The notes beneath the pieces were generated by a model. The model did not search any database. It was not told the origin of the DNA and saw nothing but the letters and a program-made list of their open reading frames with translations. Shown here piece after piece: positions 1-9,336 of a stretch of DNA of 64,000 nt. Origin of the DNA: an uncultured Lachnospiraceae bacterium (lineage in GTDB: Bacteria > Bacillota > Clostridia > Lachnospirales > Lachnospiraceae); NCBI GenBank assembly GCA_947626365.1, contig CANQRW010000002.1, positions 60,940-124,939 on the forward strand, written 5' to 3'. The position numbers were made by a program, and so were the translations under genes. The first letter of the stretch is position 1; each line of letters opens with the position of its first letter.

Positions 1-241
1 CTCTTGCCATAGCCAGATACATACCAACCTCGGAGCACTCGCCCTCGAAATTAGCTCTCAGATCCTTAATGATGTCTTCGCGTACGCCCTTGGCAATGCC
101 GACTACATGCTCGGCGGCCCAGGTCATCTCATCTTCCTGCAGTTTGAACTTCTCGCCGGGAACCTTACATACCGGACATGCCTCGGGGGGAGTATCTCCC
201 TCATGAACGTAACCACATACTGGACAAACCCATTTTTTCAT
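1..241 (-). CDS. Reverse rubrerythrin (partial, C-terminus outside window)
   Basis: Only the first 80 codons are present; the gene runs off the left edge. The protein begins [20 protein letters not shown], an N-terminal rubredoxin-like iron site made of two CPxC knuckles (CPVCGY and CPVC, near residues 6-9 and 22-25). This is followed by the start of a ferritin-like helical domain ([19 protein letters not shown], with the first diiron-type Glu residues). Rubredoxin ahead of the ferritin-like domain is the order of clostridial reverse rubrerythrins, which reduce hydrogen peroxide and oxygen in the cytoplasm. The ATG at 241 has AAGGAGA upstream. A PerR-type regulator lies directly upstream on the same strand, which fits peroxide-responsive expression (inference). 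Family call is firm; subtype is likely. Confidence 0.88.
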   Translation of the reverse strand, partial: MKKWVCPVCGYVHEGDTPPEACPVCKVPGEKFKLQEDEMTWAAEHVVGIAKGVREDIIKDLRANFEGECSEVGMYLAMAR

Positions 242-329
242 AGTGAATATCTCCTTTTCTTTTTATAGATTCCCATATCGCAGCTCCTGTCAGCAATAAT
301 AGGAATGATTACTGATTTGCAATATTAAT

Positions 330-752
330 TTACCACAGATAAAGAGTCTTGTCAACCGGATTATGATGTTTTTTCATACAATCTTCGCACACCCCGTAAA
401 AATAGGTGATGTGGCTGTCGATCTGGCCTGGGCAGTGCTCCTGGGCAATGGCGTTGATATGCTCGGAGATGTCCATGGGAAGGTCCTGGACCTGTCCGCA
501 CTCCCGGCACACAAAATGATAGTGAGGGTGGGTGTCGGCGTCGAAACGGTCGGGTCCGCTGCCGCAGCTTAGTTTTCTCACCTCGCCCAGTTCCACAAGA
601 AGGTTCAGGTTCCGGTAGACGGTGCCCAGGCTGATATTGGGCATCTGTTCACGGATATCCGTGTAAATGGTGTCAGCGGTCGGATGGTCGTGCCGGTTCA
701 TCAGGCATTCCATAATGGTGTCCCGTTGGCGGCTGTGTTTCAAAGTCTTCAT
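330..752 (-). CDS. perR: Fur-family regulator, PerR-like
   Basis: A 140-residue metalloregulator with an N-terminal winged helix (SRQRDTIMECL, then ISLGTVYRNLNLLVELGEV) and a C-terminal dimerisation domain. It carries HPHYHFVCRECGQV and CEDC, the two CxxC pairs that hold structural zinc in PerR/Fur proteins. His and Asp residues for the regulatory metal are present (DRFDADTHPHYHF). PerR represses peroxide-defence genes until its His residues are oxidised; Fur or Zur cannot be excluded by eye. The start was placed at ATG 752, because the GTG at 758 overlaps the AAGGAG ribosome site that serves 752. An AT-rich palindrome just upstream could be its own operator. The reverse rubrerythrin gene follows on the same strand. 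Confidence 0.85.
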   Translation of the reverse strand: MKTLKHSRQRDTIMECLMNRHDHPTADTIYTDIREQMPNISLGTVYRNLNLLVELGEVRKLSCGSGPDRFDADTHPHYHFVCRECGQVQDLPMDISEHINAIAQEHCPGQIDSHITYFYGVCEDCMKKHHNPVDKTLYLW

Positions 753-767
753 AACCACTCCTTAATA

Positions 768-784
768 TTGATAATTGTTATTAA
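768..784. promoter_or_regulatory. Candidate Fur/Per box upstream of perR
   Basis: The plus strand reads TTGATAATTGTTATTAA, a near-palindromic AT-rich 7-1-7 type site resembling Fur/Per boxes, placed 16 bases upstream of the perR start. The position suggests autoregulation. This is inference from motif similarity. Confidence 0.45.
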
Positions 785-908
785 TATTTGCAAGGACATC
801 ATATCATACCGTAAGGTATTTGTCAAGAAAACGTCCCGGAGATTCTCCCTTGTCTCCCTTGGATCCGTTCCTCAGCCTATTTCTTAAGAAAGCTTCTCGA
901 AGCGCTCC

Positions 909-1847
909 TCAAATTCTCTCTTTGGCGATCCGGATAAATTCCCGGGTGGCCTGGGACAGATAATGGCCCTTGTGATAGCCGATGCCCAGAATGCCGTGGG
1001 CCCTGGGAGAATTCAGATGATACAGGCTGACTCCGGCGGCCTGTTCCATATTAGCCTGTGCGGCCTGCCGGTTGGCGATGAACATTTTGGGATAGAAAGT
1101 GATGCCCATACCCTTGAAGGCCAGAGCCAGGACCGTCTCAATATTTTCCGTCTCCAGAACGATCTCCGGGGTGATCTGGGCTTCCGCAAACATCTCGTCA
1201 GCCAGGGTCCGCACCCGGTTGCCGGGATTGATCAGGAGGAAGGGGCAGTCCTTGACCAGGGACAGATCGGCATTGTCCTGCAGCTTGGCTTTCAGCTCTT
1301 CCGCCTGTCCGGGATAGGTTTTTTCCAGAAGGCTGTCCGGCACCACCAGAAGAATCTCTTCGTCGCAGATGGGCACGGTTTCCACGTTTTCTACCTGGAA
1401 GGGAAGCATGCCGATGATCAGGTCCACCTGGCCGTGGAGAAGCTGGGCATCCAGCTCGGAGGAATTGCCCTCGCGAAGGACCAGGTCGATGTTGGGGAAT
1501 TCTTCCTTGTAAGCAGGGAGAATCTCCGGTAGAATGTTCCGGCCTCTGGTGTGAGACATGCCAATGATCAGCTGGCCTTTGGAAAAATCCTTGATGTCGG
1601 CGATTTCCTGGTAGGTTTCTTCCCGAAGCTGGAGAATCTGCCGGGCCTGCCGGGACAGCACCTTGCCGGCATAGGTCAGAGTCAGGGGAGAAGTCCGGTG
1701 AAAAAGTTCAATGCCGAATTCCTTTTCCAGGTTGGCAATATGGCTGCTCAGAGACTGCTGGGAGATTCCCAGACGGCGCGCGGCCCTGGTAATATTGGAC
1801 TCCTCCACCGCAGCCAGAAAATATTCCAGATTGAGAAAATTGATCAT
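909..1847 (-). CDS. LysR-family transcriptional regulator
   Basis: A 312-residue protein of typical LTTR length. Residues 1-60 form the winged helix-turn-helix (LEYFLAAVEESNITRAARRL, then ISQQSLSSHIANLEKEFGIELFHR), followed by the linker helix and a periplasmic-binding-like effector domain (about 90-300) with LIIGMSHTRGRNILPEILPAY. No effector can be read from the sequence. The start ATG at 1847 has AGGAGG-like sequence in front. The stop of the upstream PHP gene lies only 17 bases away on the same strand, so the two are probably co-transcribed; whether the regulator controls the phosphatase is unknown. Family assignment is secure, target unknown. Confidence 0.9.
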   Translation of the reverse strand: MINFLNLEYFLAAVEESNITRAARRLGISQQSLSSHIANLEKEFGIELFHRTSPLTLTYAGKVLSRQARQILQLREETYQEIADIKDFSKGQLIIGMSHTRGRNILPEILPAYKEEFPNIDLVLREGNSSELDAQLLHGQVDLIIGMLPFQVENVETVPICDEEILLVVPDSLLEKTYPGQAEELKAKLQDNADLSLVKDCPFLLINPGNRVRTLADEMFAEAQITPEIVLETENIETVLALAFKGMGITFYPKMFIANRQAAQANMEQAAGVSLYHLNSPRAHGILGIGYHKGHYLSQATREFIRIAKERI

Positions 1848-1864
1848 AGGTTCCTCCTTGCAGG

Positions 1865-2608
1865 TCAGAATCCTGCCATATGGGGCGTGTTCAGCTCCAG
1901 AGACGGAATGTACGGAATCAGTTTTTCCACGGAAGTGTTGACGATCAGTTCTTCCGGGAAATGCATCTCTTCAATCAGTTCCCAGGCGGCCTGGTGATTG
2001 CCGACTTCCGAGGCGACGTGAGCGTCGCTGTCGATAATGATAGGCGTATGATAGTGGACGCAGCGCTCCAGCATCACCTGATAGGTCTCTCTGGCGCCCT
2101 TTCGCGATGAGAGCGGCGAGAAGGAGGAGCTGTTGACTTCCAGAAGAACATGATGTTCCTTGGCGGCGGCGGTCAGCGTATCGATATCCATAGGGAACCG
2201 GCCGTCATCTGGATGGCCGATGATTTTCACATAGGGATTTTTCATGGCGCCCAGGTAGGCGGCGGTGTTCTGAGCCACGGTGCCGCCGGGATAGCAGGGC
2301 TGATGGATGCTGGCGATGGCATAATCCATCTTCTTTAACTGGTTCGGCTTAAGGTCTACGCTGCCTTCATGATCGAGGATGTTCAGTTCGCAGCCCATCA
2401 GAAGCCGGAGTCCAAACAGTTCATTGGGGATGAGTTTAAAGTTGATAAAGAACATCGGATTGGCAGAGCCGGGCATCTGGGGAGCGTGATCCGTAGAACC
2501 GAAAAGCTTCAGCCTCTTGTCGGAAGCTGCCTTTGCCATCTCGTAGAGTGTGTTATATGCATGCCCGCTGGCGATTGTGTGGGTGTGCAGGTCCATAATA
2601 TCGGTCAT
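1865..2608 (-). CDS. PHP-domain phosphatase, YcdX family
   Basis: A 247-residue polymerase/histidinol-phosphatase-like hydrolase. The trinuclear metal ligands are all visible: DLHTHT (two His), a further His in ASGHAYNT, STDHAP, GCELN, ASIHQP, IGHPDDG, and a terminal IDSDAH pair. This matches E. coli YcdX in motif order and length. YcdX-type proteins are cytoplasmic metal-dependent phosphoesterases acting on small phosphate esters; the natural substrate here is not evident. The gene begins at ATG 2608 with a GAAAGGAAC-like ribosome site, and is followed after 17 bases by the LysR gene. A divergent gene (S1-domain protein) starts 170 bases away. Confidence 0.88.
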   Translation of the reverse strand: MTDIMDLHTHTIASGHAYNTLYEMAKAASDKRLKLFGSTDHAPQMPGSANPMFFINFKLIPNELFGLRLLMGCELNILDHEGSVDLKPNQLKKMDYAIASIHQPCYPGGTVAQNTAAYLGAMKNPYVKIIGHPDDGRFPMDIDTLTAAAKEHHVLLEVNSSSFSPLSSRKGARETYQVMLERCVHYHTPIIIDSDAHVASEVGNHQAAWELIEEMHFPEELIVNTSVEKLIPYIPSLELNTPHMAGF

Positions 2609-2778
2609 TTTAAGGTTCCTTTCGGGGCAAATCTTTATTTTTCCTCAAATATAGCATATTTTTTTAAAGAAAACTATAAAAAATGAGGTAGAAATCGAAA
2701 AAATATAGTATAATGAATTTATAGCGCTAATCAACGGGTGGATGGCGTATAGAAGAATGCATAATGGAGGAATGTGAC

Positions 2779-3669
2779 ATGAACGAAGAACTGACGAAGG
2801 TAGTTGAGGCTGTGGAAGAGAAAGCGGAAGCAGTTGTGGACGCCGCGGATGAGAAGGCGGAAGCCGCAGCAAAGAAGGTTGAGGCAAGTCCCGTGACGGA
2901 AGCTGCAGCGTCTGCCAGTCTTGCGGAGGAGTCCCCGGCAGCCGCGCCCGCGGAGCCGGTGGAATCTATGGATGATCTTAAGGCGGATCTGGAGAAGTCC
3001 TATCAGGAGTATGACAAGAAGGATACCCGGAAATTCGTCGAGAATGACTCCCCTGACGCGGAGAAGTGGCAGGAGCTGAAACAGATGCAGGACGATAAGA
3101 CTGTGGTAAAGGTGAAGATCAAAGAGATCGTCAAAGGCGGAGCCATTGCCTTTGTGAATGATACCAGAGCCTTTATCCCGGCATCCCAGATTTCCCTGGG
3201 ATATGTGGAAAAGCTGGAAGACTGGGTAGGCAGGACGCTGGAGACCTACATCATTACCGTAGATCCGGAGAAGAAGCGCCTGGTGCTGTCAGCCAGAGAA
3301 CTTCTGAGAGAGCGCAGAGACGCCGAGCGGAAGGCCAGGATGGAAGCTTATAAGCCGGGCGCCATCGTAGAAGGCGTAGTTGAGAGCCTGAAAGATTACG
3401 GCGCGTTTGTGAAGCTGGATGAAGGTGTGACCGGCCTGCTTCATGTGTCCCAGATCAGCAGGCAGAGGATCAAGCATCCCAGCGTGGTGCTCCAGGAGGG
3501 CCAGACGGTGAAGGTGAAGATCCGCGACGTTGCCGACGGAAAGATCAGCCTGACTATGAGATCCCTTGAGGAGGAAGCTCCCCGTGAGGAGAAGAATGAT
3601 TTCCATTATAAGAACTCTGCAGCCGTGACTACAGGGCTGGGAGATCTGCTGAAAGGTCTGAAGCTGTAA
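2779..3669 (+). CDS. S1 RNA-binding domain protein (30S S1-like)
   Basis: A 296-residue protein. Residues 1-65 are an Ala/Glu-rich low-complexity segment. Two S1 domains follow: about 107-178 (a diverged copy with FVNDTRAFIPASQISLGYVE) and about 192-266 (canonical GAIVEGVVESLKDYGAFVKL, then GVTGLLHVSQIS). It ends with a short tail. Two S1 domains are fewer than the four to six of classical ribosomal protein S1, so it is an S1-like protein, perhaps aiding mRNA handling or translation (inference). The start at ATG 2779 is chosen because GGAGG at 2766-2770 sits eight bases upstream; the earlier in-frame ATG at 2764 overlaps that site. A TATAAT box lies at 2709-2714, without a good -35. Confidence 0.85.
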   Translation: MNEELTKVVEAVEEKAEAVVDAADEKAEAAAKKVEASPVTEAAASASLAEESPAAAPAEPVESMDDLKADLEKSYQEYDKKDTRKFVENDSPDAEKWQELKQMQDDKTVVKVKIKEIVKGGAIAFVNDTRAFIPASQISLGYVEKLEDWVGRTLETYIITVDPEKKRLVLSARELLRERRDAERKARMEAYKPGAIVEGVVESLKDYGAFVKLDEGVTGLLHVSQISRQRIKHPSVVLQEGQTVKVKIRDVADGKISLTMRSLEEEAPREEKNDFHYKNSAAVTTGLGDLLKGLKL

Positions 3670-3693
3670 TATAACTGAGAAGGAGGGATAATC

Positions 3694-4437
3694 ATGCAGT
3701 ATATCCCCAGGACCTACGATCAGATTGACCAGTGGAACTCGCTGATGTTCATCTATGGCTCCGCCTTAAAGCAGATGCAGGTGAAGATGACCGTGCTGAA
3801 CGGCGAGTTCGTACACATATACAATTATAATCCCATTGAGCATGTGAAGGCGAGGCTGAAGACGCCGGAGAGCATTGTGAAGAAGCTGAAACGTCTCGGT
3901 TACGAGGTGACGACCTCTAACATGACGGAGAAGCTGAACGATATTGCAGGCGTCCGGATCATCTGCTCTTTCACATCGGATATTTATCAGATAGCCGAGA
4001 TGATCTCGAAGCAGGCTGACGTCACGGTGCTTTATGTGAAGGATTACATCAAGAATCCCAAACCCAACGGTTATAAGAGTTATCACATGGTAGTGACCAT
4101 ACCCGTGTATCTGTCGGAAGGACCGGTGGAGACCAAGGTGGAGATTCAGATACGGACCGTGGCCATGGATTTCTGGGCCAGTCTGGAACATAAGATGTAT
4201 TATAAGGTAGGCAGAAGCGTACCGGATGATCTGAAGTCGGAGCTGAAAGCCTGCGCTGATGTAGTAGATATGCTTGACGCTAAGATGTATTCTCTGAATG
4301 AGGCGCTTATGAAATGGAACGCCCAGGAGGACAGTAAGGAACGGGGTACACGAGAAGAAGGTTTGATGAATGAGAGATCTGATCCGGAAGGTCTGTCAGA
4401 TTCTGAATCGGAACAGGAGAACGCTGCTGATATTTGA
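3694..4437 (+). CDS. Small alarmone synthetase, GTP pyrophosphokinase (RelQ/YjbM type)
   Basis: A 247-residue single-domain RelA/SpoT synthetase with no hydrolase or regulatory domains. Diagnostic blocks are RLKTPESIVKKLKR (ATP-binding basic patch), DIAGVRIIC, NPKPNGYKSYH (the GTP-contacting G-loop), KVEIQIRT and FWASLEHKMYYK. Proteins of this type transfer pyrophosphate from ATP to GDP or GTP to make pppGpp/ppGpp in the cytosol under stress. The C-terminal 40 residues are acidic and variable, and overlap by 68 bases with the next gene in another frame. An AAGGAGG site precedes ATG 3694. The gene follows the S1-domain gene by 24 bases, so the two likely share a transcript. Confidence 0.92.
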   Translation: MQYIPRTYDQIDQWNSLMFIYGSALKQMQVKMTVLNGEFVHIYNYNPIEHVKARLKTPESIVKKLKRLGYEVTTSNMTEKLNDIAGVRIICSFTSDIYQIAEMISKQADVTVLYVKDYIKNPKPNGYKSYHMVVTIPVYLSEGPVETKVEIQIRTVAMDFWASLEHKMYYKVGRSVPDDLKSELKACADVVDMLDAKMYSLNEALMKWNAQEDSKERGTREEGLMNERSDPEGLSDSESEQENAADI

Positions 4438-6202
4438 GGTATCCTATCGCTTGGTGTCCGGTGTCATATATCTGTGGCTGGCCAATGCGGGACTTCGATT
4501 TTGTCTTGGCAGGGCCGGTTACAGTTATCTGACGCCGGGCAATGCGGCGGATTTTTTTCTGCGGCCATGGACGCTTTTGGCGCTGGTTCTTATGGCGGCG
4601 CTGACATTTGTTCTTTTGACATTGGAGATAAGCGGCCTGCTGACCGTATATTCGGCGGCCGCTTCTTCTCTGCGGCTGACAGATGTGTATACGGGCGCCG
4701 TAAGAAAGACGGCGGGGCTGATCCGACGGAAGAATTTCCGGATATTCGGAGCGGCAGCGCTGTGGTCTCTGATGATCAATCTGGTTTGTATCAGCCGCCT
4801 GCTTACCCATGTCAGGCCGCTGGTGTTTATCGTGCGTGAGCTGTCAGGCAGCCGGCTGGCCCTGTATGGGGCGGTGCTGGCGGTGGCAGTCTGCGCTGTG
4901 TGGGCCATTCAGGCAGTCTATACGTTTCATGAATGTATCCAGGAACAGAAAAGCTGGAAGGAAGGATTCAGCCGCAGCAGGGAGCTGGCCAGGAACAGCT
5001 GGCTTCAGGCTGTTATTTGTCTGCTCTTTTTTCATGGGGCCGCGATTGGGACCGCGGTGATATTATATCTGGCGGCTGTTACTATAGCCGTGATTCTGGC
5101 GGATCCGTTCGTGGCAAGCGATCTGGAGACAGCGTTTCTCATGGAGGCGGCCGTGCGGATAGAGGCGGTTGTCACATTTGCGGCGGTGATATCCTGTACG
5201 GCCGTGCATTTTGCCGCGGTATCCGTGCTGTATGAAGAGGAAAAGGGCAGGCTGTATGTTTCGGGCGAACCGCGGAGAGAGATTCCGGCAGAAGCGGAGG
5301 AAGAGAAAAAGCCGTTTCAAAGGGGAGATTTTTCCCTGAACCGGAAAAGGCTGCTGGTGTTGGGAGCCGCAGTAGCCGCGGCCGCCATTGTGTGCCTGAT
5401 TGATACGGCTTATAACGGAAATTATATCACCAGGTCGGTGGCGATGGGGACTACGATTACGGCCCATCGGGGAAGCTCCCTGGGAGCGCCGGAGAATACG
5501 CTGTCGGCGCTGGAACTGGCGGTGGAGGAACTGGCGGATCGGATCGAACTGGACGTGCAGGAGACAGCCGACGGCGTCCTGGTGATTTATCATGACAGCA
5601 ATATGAACCGGCTGACGGGCGTAAACCGCAGGCTGGAGGACATGACTTATGAAGAACTGGAGCAGATGGATGTGGGAAGCTGGTTTTCTCCGGAATACGC
5701 GGGGGAGAAGGTCCCCACCCTGGAGCAGGTCATGGAGCGGGCCAAGGGAAGGATCGACCTGAATCTGGATCTGAAGAATATGGGCAATGACAGTATGCTG
5801 CCGGAAAAGGTTCTTGACATGGTCCGCAGGTATGATATGATGGACCAGTGTGTGATCACTTCCGCTAACAGGACATATCTGAAACGGCTTAAGGAACTGG
5901 AGCCGGAGATCCGTACCGGATATATTCTCCCGGCGGCCTATGGCCTTTCCTATGATGATGAAGCCTTCGATCTTGTGAGCATACGGTCTGATTTTGTGAC
6001 GGCAAGGCTGATCCATAGGGTACATGAAGCCGGCAAGACGGTACATACCTGGACGGTCAATGACCGGAGGGAACTGGAGCGGCTTCGGGCCCTGGAGGTG
6101 GATGATATTATCACGGACGACCCTGTTCTAGCCCGGGAAGTGCTGTTCGGGGAGGAAACAGGGGCCACCCTGATTCAGTATCTCAGAGTTGTGCTGAAAT
6201 AA
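4370..6202 (+). CDS. Membrane-anchored glycerophosphodiester phosphodiesterase
   Basis: A 610-residue protein with about seven hydrophobic segments in the first 300 residues (the GDPD-associated membrane domain), another near residue 325, then a catalytic GDPD TIM barrel from about residue 363. The active-site blocks are [17 protein letters not shown] (catalytic His, then GxxxxPENT), [19 protein letters not shown] (metal-binding ExD and second His) and LNLDLKN. It ends with [14 protein letters not shown], also typical. It is expected to hydrolyse glycerophosphodiesters to glycerol-3-phosphate and alcohol at the membrane surface. The start ATG 4370 lies inside the upstream alarmone synthetase gene with GAAGAAGG before it, giving a 68-base overlap and probable translational coupling. 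Confidence 0.9.
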   Translation: MRDLIRKVCQILNRNRRTLLIFEVSYRLVSGVIYLWLANAGLRFCLGRAGYSYLTPGNAADFFLRPWTLLALVLMAALTFVLLTLEISGLLTVYSAAASSLRLTDVYTGAVRKTAGLIRRKNFRIFGAAALWSLMINLVCISRLLTHVRPLVFIVRELSGSRLALYGAVLAVAVCAVWAIQAVYTFHECIQEQKSWKEGFSRSRELARNSWLQAVICLLFFHGAAIGTAVILYLAAVTIAVILADPFVASDLETAFLMEAAVRIEAVVTFAAVISCTAVHFAAVSVLYEEEKGRLYVSGEPRREIPAEAEEEKKPFQRGDFSLNRKRLLVLGAAVAAAAIVCLIDTAYNGNYITRSVAMGTTITAHRGSSLGAPENTLSALELAVEELADRIELDVQETADGVLVIYHDSNMNRLTGVNRRLEDMTYEELEQMDVGSWFSPEYAGEKVPTLEQVMERAKGRIDLNLDLKNMGNDSMLPEKVLDMVRRYDMMDQCVITSANRTYLKRLKELEPEIRTGYILPAAYGLSYDDEAFDLVSIRSDFVTARLIHRVHEAGKTVHTWTVNDRRELERLRALEVDDIITDDPVLAREVLFGEETGATLIQYLRVVLK

Positions 6203-6225
6203 GATTTAAAAGAGCGAGGGCGAAG

Positions 6226-6681
6226 ATGAGAGTAGTATTGCAGCGTGTTTTGGAGGCCGGCGTCGCTGTGGACGGACAGGTTGTGGGCCAGATCGGCCGC
6301 GGATTTTTGCTGTTGCTTGGAGTGTCAGACCGTGATACAATAGCTGTTGCCGACAGAATGACGGACAAAATCTGCAGGCTGAGGGTCTTTGCGGATCAGA
6401 ACGGCAAGACCAATCTGTCACTGGCCGATGTAGGGGGAGAACTGCTGGTAGTCAGCCAGTTTACGCTCTATGCGGACTGCCGCCGCGGCAACCGGCCGGG
6501 CTTTACCGGAGCGGGGACGCCGGAGATGGCGAATCGTATATATGAGCATGTGGTGGAGCGGTGTAGAAGCTATGCGGATAAGGTAGAGCACGGCATATTT
6601 GGCGCGGATATGAAGGTCAGCCTGGTCAACGACGGACCGTTTACGCTGATATTGGACAGCGAAGAACTGGGAATCCGGTGA
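6226..6681 (+). CDS. dtd: D-aminoacyl-tRNA deacylase
   Basis: A 151-residue protein of exact family length. It starts MRVVLQRV and carries the substrate-gating motifs SQFTLYAD (catalytic Thr region), [10 protein letters not shown], and [10 protein letters not shown], the Gly-cis-Pro motif that excludes L-aminoacyl-tRNA. The enzyme proofreads D-aminoacyl-tRNA and glycyl-tRNA(Ala) in the cytoplasm. A GAGCGAGGGCGAAG stretch gives a weak ribosome site ahead of ATG 6226. It sits between the GDPD gene and the M18 peptidase gene with gaps of 23 and 55 bases, so operon membership is likely. In many Firmicutes dtd lies beside relA/spoT-type genes, and an alarmone synthetase is two genes upstream here. 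Confidence 0.95.
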   Translation: MRVVLQRVLEAGVAVDGQVVGQIGRGFLLLLGVSDRDTIAVADRMTDKICRLRVFADQNGKTNLSLADVGGELLVVSQFTLYADCRRGNRPGFTGAGTPEMANRIYEHVVERCRSYADKVEHGIFGADMKVSLVNDGPFTLILDSEELGIR

Positions 6682-6736
6682 ACCGAACCGGATTCCGGAA
6701 CCGGGGCTTGAGCTGGCAAGAGAAGGAGGCATCGCG

Positions 6737-8119
6737 GTGACAGGAAAGGAACTGCAGAAACAGCTGACATGGGAATTTCCCAATGCGGCGAGGAAAACGC
6801 CGGAACAGATTCCGCAGGCAGAGGAATTCTGCAAAGGATATAAGGAATTTCTGAACCATGGGAAGACGGAAAGGGAGTGTGTAGATGCGGCGGTAAGGCT
6901 TCTTAGGGAGGCGGGCTATAGGGAGATCGATTTTTCCGAGACCTATAAGCCGGGCGATAAGGTGTACCGGGTGAACCGGGGGAAGTCGATCCTGATCACG
7001 ACATTCGGCCAGAAGCCGGTCAGAGAGGGACTTCGCATCAATGGAGCTCACATCGACTCTCCCAGGCTGGATCTGAAGCCTAACCCTCTTTATGAGAAGG
7101 ATGAGCTGGCTTGCTTTAAGACCCATTATTACGGCGGCCTCCGCAAATACCAGTGGGCGACGATACCGCTGGCCATGCACGGAGTCATTATAAAAAAGAA
7201 TGGGGAAAAGATAGAACTGAATCTGGGCGAAAATCCAGGAGATCCGGTGTTCTGCGTGACGGACCTTCTGCCTCATTTGTCAGCGGAGCAGAATGAGCGG
7301 AAGCTGAAGGACGGAATCAGGGCGGAGGAGCTGAACATTGTGGTCGGTTCCATTCCCTACGCGGATGATGAGGTCAAAGAGCCGGTGAAGCTGAAGGTGT
7401 TGGAGCTGCTTCATGAGCGCTATGGCATCACGGAAGGCGATTTCATGCGTGCGGAGATTGAATTTGTTCCGGCGGCGAAAGCCAGGGATGTGGGATTCGA
7501 CCGCAGCATGATCGGGGCGTATGGCCAGGATGACAGAGTCTGTGCCTATACGGCTCTGATTGCGGAGATCGAGTGCCGGAATCCCGCCCATACCACTGTT
7601 ACGGTTCTGACGGATAAGGAAGAGATCGGTTCCCAGGGAAGTACAGGCATGGATTCCAATTATCTGTATGATTATATGGGATATCTGGCGGATATGGAGG
7701 GGGCCGACATCAAGGATGTGGCGGCCAATACGTGCTGTCTTTCCGCTGATGTGAATGTGGCTTTCGACCCGACCTTTCCCCAGGTGTCCGATCCCCGCAA
7801 TTCCTGCTATATGAATCACGGCTGTGTGCTGACGAAATATACCGGTTCCAGGGGAAAGAGCGGAGCAAGCGATGCCAGCGCCGAGTATATGGCGAAGGTA
7901 ATCGGCATTATGGAGGATGCCGGCGTCCTGTGGCAGATCGGCGAGATTGGCGCTGTGGATGTAGGCGGCGGCGGAACGGTTGCCAAGTTTGTGGCGAATC
8001 TGAATATTGATGTGGTGGATCTGGGCGTGCCGATTCTGTCCATGCATTCGCCGTTTGAACTGTCTTCCAAGCTGGACATCTACAATACATACAAGGCGTT
8101 TGCGGCATTTTACAGATGA
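6737..8119 (+). CDS. M18 family aminopeptidase
   Basis: A 460-residue zinc aminopeptidase of the aspartyl-aminopeptidase clan (ApeA/ApeB-like). The metal and catalytic residues are in the expected order: NGAHIDSPRLDLKPNP (HxD), AYGQDDRVCAYTAL (bridging Asp), LTDKEEIGSQGSTG (catalytic EE), SADVNVAFDP (Asp) and SMHSPFEL (final His). It removes N-terminal residues from peptides in the cytosol as a large oligomer. Translation starts at GTG 6737, eight bases after AGGAGG. The gene follows dtd by 55 bases. A T-rich stretch and a candidate new promoter follow before the next gene, so this is probably the end of the preceding transcript. Confidence 0.93.
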   Translation: MTGKELQKQLTWEFPNAARKTPEQIPQAEEFCKGYKEFLNHGKTERECVDAAVRLLREAGYREIDFSETYKPGDKVYRVNRGKSILITTFGQKPVREGLRINGAHIDSPRLDLKPNPLYEKDELACFKTHYYGGLRKYQWATIPLAMHGVIIKKNGEKIELNLGENPGDPVFCVTDLLPHLSAEQNERKLKDGIRAEELNIVVGSIPYADDEVKEPVKLKVLELLHERYGITEGDFMRAEIEFVPAAKARDVGFDRSMIGAYGQDDRVCAYTALIAEIECRNPAHTTVTVLTDKEEIGSQGSTGMDSNYLYDYMGYLADMEGADIKDVAANTCCLSADVNVAFDPTFPQVSDPRNSCYMNHGCVLTKYTGSRGKSGASDASAEYMAKVIGIMEDAGVLWQIGEIGAVDVGGGGTVAKFVANLNIDVVDLGVPILSMHSPFELSSKLDIYNTYKAFAAFYR

Positions 8120-8281
8120 AAACAGGCAAAAAACGGAAGGGATTCTGAAATTTTTGTGAATTTGCGAGGAATCTCTTTCTTTTGACTTTTGAATATGCTA
8201 TGATACTAAAGGCAAATTCCTATTATCCCAATATTGCATGATATGCGGAAAATACATTAAATATTAGAAAAGGGAAGAACG

Positions 8282-9319
8282 ATGAGAAAATTTATCACAA
8301 TCAGTTTATGTGGTCTTCTGGCGGTTGCCGCCATGACAGGATGCGGAAAGAAAGACGGAGATACGAATACAACGGTTGCCGCTGTATCCGAGGACAAAGT
8401 GAAGCTGGGAGAATATAAAGGCGTTACCTACACTCCGGTGAAAGCGGAAGTGACGGATGAAGAAGTGGAGACAGAGATTCAGTCCATGCTGGATGCCTAT
8501 CCTACGGTCAATGAGGTTGACCGGGCAGCGAAAGAAGGAGACGTGGTCAATATTGATTACGTGGGGATGAAGGACGGAGTGGCCTTCGACGGAGGAACCG
8601 CTGAGGGTTATGATCTGAAGCTGGGTTCCGGCAGCTTTATCGATGGCTTTGAGGACGGACTGATCGGTGCCGTCAAGGGTCAGGAACTGAGCCTGAACCT
8701 TACGTTCCCAGAGAATTATGGCGCGGAGGACCTGGCAGGTCAGGATGTGGTCTTTGATGTGACGGTCAATGCGGTCAAAGAGTCTATTCCGGCTGAACTT
8801 AATGATGAGTTTGTACAGAGCTACACGGATTATGATACGGTTGACGCGTATCGGGCCGGCGTCAGAGAGGATCTGCAGGAGGCAGCGGAGAATGCGGCGG
8901 AGAATCAGAAGGAAGCGGATGTATTCCTGAAGGTAGTGGATGAAGCTACAGTGAATCTGACGGATGATGAGATCAAGGCGGTCTATGACGAGCAGTATGC
9001 CATGTATGAGGAGCAGGCGACGGCCTACGGCATGGATATGGATGCCATGGTGTCTCTTTACGGCATGGATCTGGAGACATTCCAGTCCCAGCTTATGATT
9101 CAGGCCGAGGAAGCGGCCAAGCAGCAGGCTGTGGTCGATGCGATCGCGGCTGCGGAAGGGATTACCGTAACCGATGAGGACCGCCAGGCGCTGGCGGATG
9201 AGTTCGGATTTGAGAGCGTAGAGGACATGAACGAGCAGACCAGCGAAGACATGGCTGACGATTATATCCTTTCTCAGAAGGTTATCGATTTCCTGGTGGA
9301 GAACGCAGTGGCAGAGTGA
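8282..9319 (+). CDS. FKBP-type / trigger-factor-like peptidyl-prolyl isomerase lipoprotein
   Basis: A 345-residue exported lipoprotein. Residues 1-21 are a lipoprotein signal (MRKFITISLCGLLAVAAMTGC, lipobox AMTGC with Cys21). An FKBP domain spans about 85-175 (GDVVNIDYVGMKDGVAFDGG, LGSGSFIDGFEDGLIG, LTFPENYGAEDLAGQ), the arrangement found in trigger factor rather than human FKBP12. The rest (about 180-345) resembles the trigger-factor C-terminal helical chaperone region. It lacks the ribosome-binding N-terminus, so it probably assists folding of exported proteins outside the membrane (inference). The ATG at 8282 follows GGGAAG. A HAD gene follows within 20 bases. The 160 bases upstream contain a TTGACT and a TATGAT but at poor spacing. 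Confidence 0.88.
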   Translation: MRKFITISLCGLLAVAAMTGCGKKDGDTNTTVAAVSEDKVKLGEYKGVTYTPVKAEVTDEEVETEIQSMLDAYPTVNEVDRAAKEGDVVNIDYVGMKDGVAFDGGTAEGYDLKLGSGSFIDGFEDGLIGAVKGQELSLNLTFPENYGAEDLAGQDVVFDVTVNAVKESIPAELNDEFVQSYTDYDTVDAYRAGVREDLQEAAENAAENQKEADVFLKVVDEATVNLTDDEIKAVYDEQYAMYEEQATAYGMDMDAMVSLYGMDLETFQSQLMIQAEEAAKQQAVVDAIAAAEGITVTDEDRQALADEFGFESVEDMNEQTSEDMADDYILSQKVIDFLVENAVAE

Positions 9320-9336
9320 CAGAAAGCAGCAGGTAT

